From an uncultured Lautropia sp. (GTDB lineage Bacteria; Pseudomonadota; Gammaproteobacteria; Burkholderiales; Burkholderiaceae_E), in the NCBI GenBank assembly GCA_938046755.1, contig CALIXC010000284.1:1-19905 (forward strand): DNA of 19,905 nt. Direction: 5' to 3'. The position numbers and the translations under genes were made by a program. The first letter of the stretch is position 1; each line of letters begins with the position of its first letter. Positions 1 to 10,282 of the stretch are shown here, piece by piece. The notes beneath the pieces are model-generated. The model made no database searches and was not told the origin of the DNA. It saw only the letters and a program-made list of their open reading frames with translations.

Positions 1-3708
<3,708 letters not shown>

Positions 3709-3869
3709 GGCTTGGAACGTACTTTGAGGAGTCAACCTAGCATTCTAGGGGCGAATGGCCGCATGGGCCACGAGGGCGGCCGGCGCAGCGGATGTGACCA
3801 CCTGATGCGTGGCGCGGTTCTGCAGTACCCGGCTGCTGCGCATTTCTCATATGAAGGCATGATTCGCAG

Positions 3870-3900
3870 ATGACAACCATGGGGTCGGCTCTGGGATAAT
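3870..3900 (+). promoter_or_regulatory. Possible sigma70 promoter of the FAA-hydrolase gene
   Basis: ATGACA (3870-3875) and GATAAT (3895-3900) are reasonable -35 and -10 matches, but the 19-bp spacer is longer than ideal. Transcription would start near 3907 and give a ~30-nt leader containing GGAAA ahead of the ATG at 3937. This is a pattern match only. Confidence 0.3.
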
Positions 3901-3936
3901 GAGGGCCGTTTTCAATACATCATTCGGAAAAGCCTC

Positions 3937-4635
3937 ATGTCGCCGTATGTCTTTGCACCTGCCCGCACCGTGAGCCTGCCGGTGCACGGGGTTACGCAGC
4001 GTTTTCCGGTCAATCGGGTGTTCTGCGTGGCGCAGAACTATGCGCAGCACGCCGTGGAGATGGGATCCAGCGGTCGTGAGGACCCCTTCTTCTTCATGAA
4101 GCCCGCCAGTTCGGTGGTGCCGGTGGCAGCCGGAACGGCGCAGCCGGTGCCCTACCCCTCGGGCACGCAGTCGCTGCATCACGAGGTGGAGCTGGTGGTG
4201 GCTCTGGGCCGTTGCGGCTCGAACGTCGATCCGGCCCGGGCCGAAGAACTCATCTACGGCTATGCGGTGGGTCTGGACCTGACGCGGCGCGACCTGCAGG
4301 CGGCGCTGAAGGCGAAGGGACGCCCCTGGGAGGTCGCCAAGGGCTTCGAGGCCTCGGGGCCGGTGGGGCCGATCATGCCGCGCGAACAGGTGGGCACGCT
4401 GGTCCGTGGCGGCATCCGGCTGTCGGTGGATGGCGAGGAGCGCCAGTCGGGCGATCTGGATCAGATGATCTGGAACGTGAACGAGATCATCAGCCACCTG
4501 TCACGGCACTGGTCGCTGGTGGCCGGGGACATCGTGTTCACCGGCACGCCGGCCGGTGTGGGCGCGGTGGTGCGTGGCAACCATCTGCAGGGATCGATCG
4601 ACGGCCTGGACGGGATCCGGATCGAGCTGGTCTGA
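3937..4635 (+). CDS. Fumarylacetoacetate hydrolase family protein (acylpyruvase / fumarylpyruvate hydrolase type)
   Basis: The family hydrolyses C-C bonds of acylpyruvates or decarboxylates oxaloacetate using a divalent metal. The 232 residues match the short single-domain FAHD1/fumarylpyruvate-hydrolase group in length. The metal site is visible as HHEVELVVALG (E83 and E85) with a third ligand at D114 in GLDLTRRDLQ. The K135-G-F-E segment and the C-terminal FTGTPAGVG loop (201-209) are also typical. A GGAAA element precedes the ATG. The gene is first in a plus-strand run with a rhodanese (37-bp gap) and cobA, neither of which points to a substrate. No aromatic-degradation genes are nearby, so fumarylpyruvate, acylpyruvate or oxaloacetate are all possible. 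The family call is firm; the substrate is not known. Confidence 0.93.
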   Translation: MSPYVFAPARTVSLPVHGVTQRFPVNRVFCVAQNYAQHAVEMGSSGREDPFFFMKPASSVVPVAAGTAQPVPYPSGTQSLHHEVELVVALGRCGSNVDPARAEELIYGYAVGLDLTRRDLQAALKAKGRPWEVAKGFEASGPVGPIMPREQVGTLVRGGIRLSVDGEERQSGDLDQMIWNVNEIISHLSRHWSLVAGDIVFTGTPAGVGAVVRGNHLQGSIDGLDGIRIELV

Positions 4636-4672
4636 TCGGCCGGAAACAGCCAGACATTTTTCAGGAGAAGAC

Positions 4673-5089
4673 ATGACGACTTCCAACCCCCAGGCCAGCG
4701 CCTATGCCGGTGACATCGCCCCGGCCGATGCCTGGGCGCTGGTGCAGGCGGGCGAGGCACTGCTGGTGGATGTGCGCACGCCTGAAGAGCAGAAATGGGT
4801 GGGCCGGGTACCCGGGGCCATCCCGGTGCCCTGGCTGATCGACAACGGTCAGCGGCAGAACCCGGACTTTCTGGCGCAGCTGGCCCAGGTAGCCAAGCCC
4901 GACCAGAAGGTGGTGCTGCTGTGCCGCAGCGGTGTGCGCAGCGTGGCAGCAGCCACGGCCGGAACGCAGGCGGGGTTCACCAACCTGTGGAACATCGTGG
5001 GTGGTTTCGAGGGCGCACTGGACGAGAAGCGGCAGCGCAACCATGTGGAAGGCTGGCGGTTTTCCGGCCTGCCGTGGGAGCAGAGCTGA
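4673..5089 (+). CDS. Single-domain rhodanese-like sulfurtransferase
   Basis: The 138-residue protein is one rhodanese homology domain and should carry sulfur as a cysteine persulfide in the cytosol. The LLVDVRTPEE segment (residues 30-39) and the active-site loop CRSGVRS (84-90, catalytic C84) are intact. The GGFEGA motif and the terminal GWRFSGLPW are typical of small proteobacterial rhodaneses. I chose the ATG at 4673 because AGGAGAAG lies just upstream and the rhodanese fold begins ~12 residues in; the longer in-frame ORF only runs back into the preceding gene. The stop shares one base with the cobA start (TGATG), which suggests translational coupling. A link to sulfur or siroheme metabolism is an inference from cobA next door. 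Confidence 0.94.
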   Translation: MTTSNPQASAYAGDIAPADAWALVQAGEALLVDVRTPEEQKWVGRVPGAIPVPWLIDNGQRQNPDFLAQLAQVAKPDQKVVLLCRSGVRSVAAATAGTQAGFTNLWNIVGGFEGALDEKRQRNHVEGWRFSGLPWEQS

Positions 5090-6042
5090 TGGTCGACGGC
5101 GTTCCGTTCCCCCCGGGAACGGTACAGGCGCCTGATCCTGCCATCAACACAGGCACAGGCCTGTCCGGTGACAGGGCGTCCGGCCTGGGGCCGGGCCGGG
5201 TGGCGCTGGTGGGTGCAGGGCCGGGCGACGTGGAGCTTCTGACCTGCAAGGCGGCACGGCTGATCGGCGAGGCCGACTGGCTGGTGCACGATGCGCTGGT
5301 GCAGCCGGAGGTGTTGGCGCTGGCCAGGCGGGCCCGGATCATCCCGGTGGGCAAGCGTGCCGGCAATCCCAGTGCGCGGCAGTCGTCCATCAACCAGATC
5401 CTGCTGGACTGTGCGCAGCGCGGCGGTCTGACGGTGCGTCTGAAGGGGGGCGATCCGCTGATCTTCGCACGGGCCCAGGAAGAGCTGGATGTGCTGCACG
5501 CAGCCGGAGTGCCGGTGGAGGTGGTGCCGGGCATCAGCTCGGCGCAGGCAGCGCATGCGGCGCTGGCGATGCCGATGACCGAGCGCGGCCGGCGACGAGC
5601 ACTGGTGCTGGCCACGCCCCAGGTGCATGCGTCGGATCAGCGCAATACGGCAGCGCTTCCGCTACCCGTGATGCCACCCCCGATGGATCTTCACCGGGCA
5701 GCTGCACCGGTGCCGCCCTTGGGCCGGAAGGTCCTGTCTGCAGCCGAGATCGTGGCGGATCCGGAGCTGCGCCGCTGGGCCGAGGCCATCGTGGCGGCCG
5801 GCAGCGGCACGCTGTACATGGCGGCCACGGTTTCGGACCAGGTGCGCGACACGCTGCTGGCGCTGGGCATGCCGCCCGAGACGCCCACGCTGTGGATGGT
5901 GGATGTGTCATTGCCCGACCAGGCGATGGCGCCGGGCGTGCTGGGCACGCTGCAGCCACCACCGGCGGCCCTGAAGGGCAAGCCGGCGCTGCTGCTGGTG
6001 GGCGTGGTGCCCCCCGGCGTGCGCCGAACCGAGGCACGCTGA
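5089..6042 (+). CDS. cobA: Uroporphyrinogen-III C-methyltransferase (SUMT), divergent
   Basis: SUMT adds two methyl groups from SAM to uroporphyrinogen III to make precorrin-2, the branch point to siroheme and cobalamin. Typical elements are the glycine-rich loop VGAGPGDVELLTCKA (41-55), the GKRAG segment (88-92) and RLKGGDPLIFARAQEEL (117-133). The protein has 317 residues against ~250-280 for the family. The excess is a ~35-residue N-terminal extension and a Pro/Ala-rich insertion at about 180-215. The usual THR(D/G)..(V)TGH segment reads TERGRRRALVLATPQ, and the usual YMG motif reads LYMAAT (242-247). The fold call is secure, while activity as a canonical SUMT is less certain. The start overlaps the rhodanese stop. 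The stop codon falls inside the first copy of a tandem repeat. Confidence 0.88.
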   Translation: MVDGVPFPPGTVQAPDPAINTGTGLSGDRASGLGPGRVALVGAGPGDVELLTCKAARLIGEADWLVHDALVQPEVLALARRARIIPVGKRAGNPSARQSSINQILLDCAQRGGLTVRLKGGDPLIFARAQEELDVLHAAGVPVEVVPGISSAQAAHAALAMPMTERGRRRALVLATPQVHASDQRNTAALPLPVMPPPMDLHRAAAPVPPLGRKVLSAAEIVADPELRRWAEAIVAAGSGTLYMAATVSDQVRDTLLALGMPPETPTLWMVDVSLPDQAMAPGVLGTLQPPPAALKGKPALLLVGVVPPGVRRTEAR

Positions 6043-6107
6043 CCGGGGTGCCCTGACCGGGGTGCCCTGATCGGGGTGCCCTGATCGGGGTGTGCTGACC
6101 GGGTGTT
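6039..6107. repeat. 14-bp tandem repeat, about five copies
   Basis: The unit CTGACCGGGGTGCC repeats head to tail at 6039-6052, 6053-6066, 6067-6080, 6081-6094 and 6095-6107. Copies 1 and 2 are identical. Copies 3 and 4 carry C-to-T changes, and copy 5 is one base short. The cobA stop TGA (6040-6042) lies in the first unit. Unit length is not a multiple of three and nothing is encoded, so this looks like a minisatellite-type slippage array. Confidence 0.9.
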
Positions 6108-6160
6108 CTGACCGACCGGGACACCCGTGTAGCCCGCGAGGTCCGGGTTCGGTCTTCATG

Positions 6161-6190
6161 CGTGATACCGGCCACTCGGGCCGGATCACG
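6161..6190. terminator. Strong hairpin between convergent cobA and znuA, probable bidirectional terminator
   Basis: CGTGAT and ATCACG (6161-6166 / 6185-6190) plus CCGGCC and GGCCGG (6168-6173 / 6179-6184) form a 12-bp stem with one bulged A (6167) and a 5-nt loop. It sits 12 bp past the znuA stop and ~120 bp past the cobA stop. There is no clear U-tract on either strand, so intrinsic termination may be weak. Confidence 0.6.
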
Positions 6191-6201
6191 AAAGCAAGCG
6201 C

Positions 6202-7350
6202 CTACTTCTTCGACAGAGCCTGGGTGATGGCGCGGGTGTTGTAGCGCATCATGCTGAGGTAGTCGGCGGCCGGGCCGTTGGCCGGCGACAGCGAATCGGC
6301 ATACAGCTCGCCGATGGTGACATTCTTCAGTTCGGAGGCCATGCGCTTGAGCAAGCGCGGGTCACTGTTGTTCTCGAAGAAGAAGGCCTGCACGTTCTGC
6401 TGGCGGGCCTGGCGGATGAGGTTGGCCACCACGGCGGCAGACGGCTCCTCTTCGGTCGAGACGCCCACGGGGGCCATGAAGATGATGTGGTAGGCGCGGC
6501 CGTAGTAGCCGAAGGCGGCATGCGAGACCATCACGCGGCGGCGGTCGGTCGGCGTGGCGTCAACGGCCTGGTGGATCTCCTGGTCCAGCTCCAGCAGTTT
6601 CTGATCGTAGGCACGGGCGCGTTCACGGAAGCCGCCGCAGTCGGCCGGCGCAGCGCGGCACAGGCCTTCGGCGATGTTGGCCACATAGTGGCGAACGTTC
6701 AGTGCGTCTTGCCAGGCGTGGGGATCCAGGCCGCCATGGTGGTGGTGATGATGGCCATGCGATGCTTCATCGTGGTCATGGTCGGCATGGCTGTGGCCAT
6801 GGGGGCCGTCCTCGTCATGATCACGGCCGTGCGGGCCGTCATGATCGTGGTCGTGGTCGTGGCCATGCGGGCCGTCGTGGTCATGATCGTCCTCGTCGGC
6901 ATCATCCCCATGGTGGTGGTGATCATCCGTGGCCTTCATGGCCTGCAGGCCCCGGGCGGCCTCGACGACCGGCCCCTTGTAGCCGCTGGAACCGATCAGG
7001 CGGGGCATCCAGCCCTCGAAGCCCAGGCCGTTGACAACGACCAGGCTGGCGCTGGACAGCTGGCGCACCTGGGCAGGCCCCGGCTGGAAGACGTGGGTGT
7101 CGCCGCCGGCCTTGACCAGGCTCTCGACAGCTACGCGGTCACCGCCGACCTGCTTCACCAGGTCAGCCAGGATGCTGAAGCTGGCGACGACGGGCAGGGG
7201 CCGGCTCGACGGGGTGGCATCGGCCTGACCGGCGGTGGCGGCAACGCCATGGGCCGCCTGGGCAGGGCCGGCGGCCAGCAGCGCCGTGGCCAGGGCAGCC
7301 GCGGCCAGCGCCACCGGACGGGAAAGGAAGGAGGGGATGCGGGTGTTCAT
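6202..7350 (-). CDS. znuA: Zinc ABC transporter substrate-binding protein with a large His/Asp-rich loop
   Basis: This is the periplasmic receptor that captures Zn(II) for the ZnuBC importer. Of 382 residues, 1-32 are a signal peptide ending AGPAQA. The cluster A-I fold follows, with predicted metal ligands H86 (GDTHVF), H211 (DPHAW), H277 (SHAAFG) and D352 (LYADSLS). Between H86 and H211 lies a ~64-residue loop (about 144-207) made almost entirely of His, Asp and Gly, with the unit GPHG occurring three times and ending in six consecutive His. Such loops are typical of zinc rather than manganese receptors, but this one is long. The ATG at 7350 overlaps the znuB stop (ATGA) and precedes the signal peptide. 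A longer in-frame ORF reaching 7722 lies within znuB and is not real. Confidence 0.96.
   Translation of the reverse strand: MNTRIPSFLSRPVALAAAALATALLAAGPAQAAHGVAATAGQADATPSSRPLPVVASFSILADLVKQVGGDRVAVESLVKAGGDTHVFQPGPAQVRQLSSASLVVVNGLGFEGWMPRLIGSSGYKGPVVEAARGLQAMKATDDHHHHGDDADEDDHDHDGPHGHDHDHDHDGPHGRDHDEDGPHGHSHADHDHDEASHGHHHHHHGGLDPHAWQDALNVRHYVANIAEGLCRAAPADCGGFRERARAYDQKLLELDQEIHQAVDATPTDRRRVMVSHAAFGYYGRAYHIIFMAPVGVSTEEEPSAAVVANLIRQARQQNVQAFFFENNSDPRLLKRMASELKNVTIGELYADSLSPANGPAADYLSMMRYNTRAITQALSKK
6725..6925 (-). repeat. Degenerate DNA repeat encoding the His/Asp loop of ZnuA
   Basis: Short CAT/CAC-GAC/GAT codon runs and three copies of a GGCCCGCATGGCC-like unit (encoding GPHG) make this stretch internally repetitive. 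It is the kind of tract that expands or contracts by slippage in steps that keep the frame. Boundaries are approximate. Confidence 0.7.
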
Positions 7351-8222
7351 GTTTCGTAGTGTCTCCGTGGGCGATTCTTCCTGCGCAGCACGCCGGTGGG
7401 CGCCAGCAGCAATGACAGGCAGTACATCAGGCCCAGGGTCAGCACGATGGTGGGACCGGTAGGCCATTCGTAGTGATAGGAAATCAGCAGGCCGCTGACG
7501 CCGGCCAGCAAGGCGAGTGCAGCCGCCAGGACCAGCAGGCCGTTGACGGTGCGGGCCCAGAAGCGGGCTGCGGCCGCCGGCAGCACCAGCAGGCCGATGG
7601 ACATCAGCGTGCCCAGCGCGTGAAAGCCCGCCACCAGGTTGATGACCAGCAGGCCCATGAAGCCGAAGTGGGCGATGCTGCCCCAGGGGCTCTTTCGGGG
7701 CAGCAGGTTGGCATCGACGCACTCGAAGACCAGCGGGCGGTAGAGCACGGCCAGGCCCAGCAGGCTCACGCTGGCAATGACGCCGATCAGCAGCAGGGTG
7801 TCGTCATCGAGCGCCAGCACGGACCCGAACAGGACGTGCAGCAGGTCGACCTGGTTGCCGTAGGTGGAGACGATGACCACACCCAGCGACAGGGACATGA
7901 GATAGAAGGCGGCCAGGCTGCTGTCCTCGGACTGTCGGCCACTGCGGGCGACCAGGGTGGAGGCTGCTGCCACCAGCAGGCCGCTGATGATGCCGCCCAG
8001 GGTCATGGCGGGCAGCGACAGGCCGGCGATGAGGTAGGCGATGGCTGCGCCCGGCAGGATGGCATGTGCCATGGCGTCGCCGGTGAGGCTCATGCGACGC
8101 AGCATGAGGAAGACCCCCACCGGTGCAGCACCCAGCGACAAGGCCAGACAGCCGGCCAGGGCACGGCGCATGAAGCCGAATTCGATGAAGGGGCCGATGA
8201 GCCCGTCCCACAGCTCAGACAC
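7347..8222 (-). CDS. znuB: Zinc ABC transporter permease
   Basis: This ABC-3 family inner-membrane permease forms the zinc channel of the ZnuABC complex. The 291 residues contain about eight hydrophobic segments, and family hallmarks are visible: MLRRMSLTGDAMAHAILPG (40-58), DLLHVLFGSVLA (126-137) and the HALGTLMSIGLLVLPAAAARF segment (201-221). The start is assigned to GTG at 8222 because it gives the expected short N-terminus (MSELWDGLIGPF) and overlaps the end of znuC by 8 bp. No in-frame ATG lies between it and the coding body of znuC, and the next Met is residue 18. The stop overlaps znuA by 4 bp (ATGA). The tail RRKNRPRRHYET is basic and probably cytosolic. Confidence 0.94.
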   Translation of the reverse strand: MSELWDGLIGPFIEFGFMRRALAGCLALSLGAAPVGVFLMLRRMSLTGDAMAHAILPGAAIAYLIAGLSLPAMTLGGIISGLLVAAASTLVARSGRQSEDSSLAAFYLMSLSLGVVIVSTYGNQVDLLHVLFGSVLALDDDTLLLIGVIASVSLLGLAVLYRPLVFECVDANLLPRKSPWGSIAHFGFMGLLVINLVAGFHALGTLMSIGLLVLPAAAARFWARTVNGLLVLAAALALLAGVSGLLISYHYEWPTGPTIVLTLGLMYCLSLLLAPTGVLRRKNRPRRHYET

Positions 8223-9156
8223 GTGGCATGGCGTTTTCCGCCCCTCGGTGAACGGCCGATGCAGCGGCCGGGGTGGCGGTGGGCCCCTCGCACCAGCGCG
8301 TGCTGGGCTGGCGGGCCGCCACCGAGCGATCGACGGCACGCTGCCAGTTCTCTGGCGTGAGCACCTCGGCCGTGGGACCGACGGCGATCATCTCGCGCGC
8401 CAGCAGCAGGGTGTGCGGGAACCACTGGCGGACGATGTCCTGCTCATGCAGCGCAGCGACGATGGTGACGCCCTGCGCGTGCCAGCGGGCCAGCAGGTCC
8501 AGCAGCACCTGCTGAGTGGTGACATCGATGCCCACGAAGGGTTCGTCGAGCACGACCAGCTGGGCATCCTGCAGGATGAGCTGCGCAAAGCGCACCCGCT
8601 GGAATTCGCCGCCCGAGAGCGCGCTGATCACGCGGCCGGCGTAGCCGCGCAGGCCCACCATGTCCAGGGCCTCGGCCACCCGCGCAGCGCCCTGGCGGCC
8701 CAGCCGCCCGAAGGCACCGCACTGGTGCCAAAGGCCCGAGGCCACCATGTCCTGCACAGTGATGGGGAACTGCCGGTCGGTCTGGTTGATCTGCGGCAGA
8801 CAGGCCACGCGCACCCGGTCGGGATCAGGCAGTGTCACCTGCCCTTCCAGCGAGAGCTGCTCGCCAATGAGCAGCTTGAGAAAGGTGCTCTTGCCGGCAC
8901 CATTGGGGCCGACCACGGCCAGCATGTCACCGGTCGTGATCTGCAGCTGCAGGTGGTGAATGGCCGGGTGCCGGTCGTATCCGACGGTGACGTTCTGCAG
9001 GGAGACCAGCACGGGCGCTGCGCCGCTGGCGGCATCCGCCTGCTCGCACGGGGTGGCGACGTGGCAGGGTTCCACGGAAGCATGGGCGGCCGCCCGTTGG
9101 GCCGACGCGTGCGCTCCCACATCTGACCCGGTCTGGCAGGTATCGGTCCGGTTCAT
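8215..9156 (-). CDS. znuC: Zinc ABC transporter ATP-binding protein with N-terminal extension
   Basis: This is the ATPase that powers zinc import through ZnuB. In 313 residues it has Walker A GPNGAGKST (83-91), the Q-loop PQINQTDRQFPITVQ (Q122), the signature LSGGEFQRV (180-188), Walker B VVLDEPF (201-207) and the H-loop H237. The family body starts near residue 50. The preceding ~48 residues are extra and hold three Cys and several His (C7, H16, H25, C31, H32, C37). A ~30-residue C-terminal tail is also beyond the usual length. The ATG at 9156 shares the tetranucleotide ATGA with the stop of the upstream 68-codon ORF, which fixes the start by coupling; a longer ORF to 9492 would run through the operator. 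An internal start near residue 49 would remove the extension but has no ATG. Confidence 0.93.
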   Translation of the reverse strand: MNRTDTCQTGSDVGAHASAQRAAAHASVEPCHVATPCEQADAASGAAPVLVSLQNVTVGYDRHPAIHHLQLQITTGDMLAVVGPNGAGKSTFLKLLIGEQLSLEGQVTLPDPDRVRVACLPQINQTDRQFPITVQDMVASGLWHQCGAFGRLGRQGAARVAEALDMVGLRGYAGRVISALSGGEFQRVRFAQLILQDAQLVVLDEPFVGIDVTTQQVLLDLLARWHAQGVTIVAALHEQDIVRQWFPHTLLLAREMIAVGPTAEVLTPENWQRAVDRSVAARQPSTRWCEGPTATPAAASAVHRGAENAMPRV

Positions 9157-9359
9157 TGCAACGCCCACCGGATGACCATCCACAGCAGGGCCGTGAGGGC
9201 AACGGCCAGCAGCAGCCGTGCACCGATGCCCCACCAGACGGCCGACAGCCGTGGCAGGGACGTGGTATTTTGAGATAGGGTGGCAGGGTAGGCTGCCATG
9301 CCAGCGGACGCAGCCGGTGGCGTCGACGCAGGATATGCGTGGGAGTGGCCGGAATCCAT
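9153..9359 (-). CDS. Small single-pass membrane protein at the head of the znu operon (68 aa)
   Basis: I do not recognise a family. The 68 codons begin at the ATG at 9359, immediately after the putative Zur operator, and end with a TGA overlapping the znuC ATG by four bases. Residues 1-45 are polar and begin MDSGHSHAYP, with two His that could touch metal. Residues 46-66 form one strong transmembrane segment (GIGARLLLAVALTALLWMVI), ending in a short RWALQ tail. There is no Shine-Dalgarno sequence. The predicted transcription start from the overlapping -10 box falls at or next to the ATG, so the message may be leaderless. An internal ATG (residue 21) would give 48 residues with the same helix. 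Coupling and position support a real gene; size and lack of homology keep confidence moderate. Confidence 0.62.
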   Translation of the reverse strand: MDSGHSHAYPASTPPAASAGMAAYPATLSQNTTSLPRLSAVWWGIGARLLLAVALTALLWMVIRWALQ

Positions 9360-9365
9360 GACTTA

Positions 9366-9394
9366 ATGCTAATGACTTATCATTAGCGGTGCAA
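9366..9394 (-). promoter_or_regulatory. Putative promoter of the znu arm, possibly leaderless
   Basis: Read on the minus strand, TTGCAC (9389-9394) and TAGCAT (9366-9371) are separated by 17 bp. A start site ~7 bp downstream falls on the ATG at 9359. The -10 box overlaps one arm of the operator palindrome, so a bound repressor would block it. Confidence 0.45.
9368..9387. promoter_or_regulatory. Perfect 20-bp inverted repeat between divergent zinc operons, probable Zur operator
   Basis: GCTAATGA (9368-9375) and TCATTAGC (9380-9387) are perfect complements around CTTA. The AT-rich, 8-4-8 arrangement resembles Fur-superfamily boxes (compare AATGATAATCATT in Fur sites). Both flanking operons are zinc-uptake genes, which makes the zinc sensor Zur the likely ligand. 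It overlaps the candidate -10 boxes in both directions (9366-9371 minus, 9378-9383 plus), so one dimer could repress both arms. No zur gene is in the window. The ligand is inferred; the palindrome is seen. Confidence 0.8.
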
Positions 9395-9409
9395 ATTCCC
9401 CATGAGGAG
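9378..9409 (+). promoter_or_regulatory. Putative -10 box and ribosome binding site of the ZrgA arm
   Basis: TATCAT (9378-9383) matches the -10 consensus at five of six positions, but no good -35 is visible, as expected for an activator-free or extended site. A strong Shine-Dalgarno GAGGAG (9404-9409) lies six bases before ATG 9416 and decides that start over the upstream in-frame GTG at 9389. Confidence 0.5.
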
Positions 9410-9415
9410 ATCCTG

Positions 9416-10174
9416 ATGAAACATGCTTCGGAACATTCCCTTCCCCTTCGGGCCGGCCAGGCCGGACGACCGGGAGTTTCCGGACGCCACACGCTGTGGC
9501 TGGCCGTGGCTGGCGCCCTGCTGACGGCGGCAGCCTCCGCCGGCGCGCATCATGCGCCCGGGCACGACGATGACCATCACCACCATCATCGACACAAGCA
9601 GGGCCATGTGCACCAGCACGGCCTGGGCACGCTGGACATCAGCCAGCAGGGCGAGACGCTGACGGTGAGCTTTCTCTCGCCGCTGGACAGCCTGATCGGC
9701 TTCGAGACCGAGCCGGCCAACGACCAGCAGCGCGCGCAGGCCAAAGCCTTGCTGGACCAGCTTCAGGACGCCGACAGCGTGGTACAGGTCCCGGCTGCAG
9801 CCCAGTGTACCCAGCAGCCCCCGGTCATCAACGCGCCCACGCTGCTGGATGACGATGACGAGGTGGATGACCACGACGATCACGACCACGATGCCGGCGA
9901 CCATGACGACCACGACGGCGGCCACGACGGCGACGACCATGATCACGACCACGCCGCAGACAAGGACGACCATGCGCATGGTCACCATGCCGACCTGGCC
10001 GTGACCTACACGTTCACCTGCAAGCAGCCGGCAGCCATCGACACGCTGAAAGTCACGGCCTTCGGCAGCTGGCCGCGCCTCAAGCACATTGATGCCGCCG
10101 TGGTGAACGATCAGGGTCAGCAGGCGCAGCGGCTGGAGGCCGGCAAGGCGGTAATCCGCTGGAAGGCGTCCTGA
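9416..10174 (+). CDS. zrgA: DUF2796 / ZrgA-family periplasmic zinc-binding protein
   Basis: The 252-residue protein begins with a signal peptide (hydrophobic core about 26-41, cleavage near ASAGA-HH, residue 44). A first His cluster at 45-68 (HHAPGHDDDHHHHHRH) follows, then the conserved domain (GLGTLDISQQGETLTVSFLSPLDSLIGFE), an Asp/His-rich stretch at about 145-192, and a closing beta-rich part (LAVTYTFTCKQP to AVIRWKAS). C131 and C202 may form a disulfide. This layout matches DUF2796 proteins such as Vibrio ZrgA and Pseudomonas PA4063, which are zinc-responsive. It probably buffers or delivers Zn(II) in the periplasm, but whether it feeds the downstream ABC genes is not shown by sequence. 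The gene is divergent from the znu arm across the shared operator and is followed by a 108-bp gap with a weak hairpin. Confidence 0.9.
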   Translation: MKHASEHSLPLRAGQAGRPGVSGRHTLWLAVAGALLTAAASAGAHHAPGHDDDHHHHHRHKQGHVHQHGLGTLDISQQGETLTVSFLSPLDSLIGFETEPANDQQRAQAKALLDQLQDADSVVQVPAAAQCTQQPPVINAPTLLDDDDEVDDHDDHDHDAGDHDDHDGGHDGDDHDHDHAADKDDHAHGHHADLAVTYTFTCKQPAAIDTLKVTAFGSWPRLKHIDAAVVNDQGQQAQRLEAGKAVIRWKAS

Positions 10175-10282
10175 TCCCGGTCTGATTCTCCACCGGACGC
10201 GGCAGCCCGGACACCGTGCCAGCTGCCCGACCGGGCCGGCCTGTCGGCATCGCGGCTACCATCATCGGCTTTCGCATGCGCC

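Noticed and set aside
3709..3936. Cobalamin or SAH riboswitch in the metH leader
   Set aside because: I looked for the conserved cobalamin B12-box and the SAH core on the minus strand and found neither; only a short CCTA/TAGG inverted repeat is present.
6039..6107. CRISPR-like array
   Set aside because: Units are 14 bp, contiguous and without spacers.
6487..7359. Plus-strand ORF opposite znuA with Met/Val/Ala-rich hydrophobic stretches
   Set aside because: The apparent membrane segments are the complement of His/Asp codons (ATG/GTG/GTC) in the ZnuA loop, not a transporter.
7473..8360. 295-codon plus-strand ORF opposite znuB
   Set aside because: Gln/Gly-rich shadow of transmembrane codons.
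10201..10227. GGCAGC/GCTGCC hairpin between the ZrgA-like and ATPase genes as a terminator
   Set aside because: A six-bp stem with a 15-nt loop and no U-tract is too weak to call; it may be an mRNA-processing element at most.
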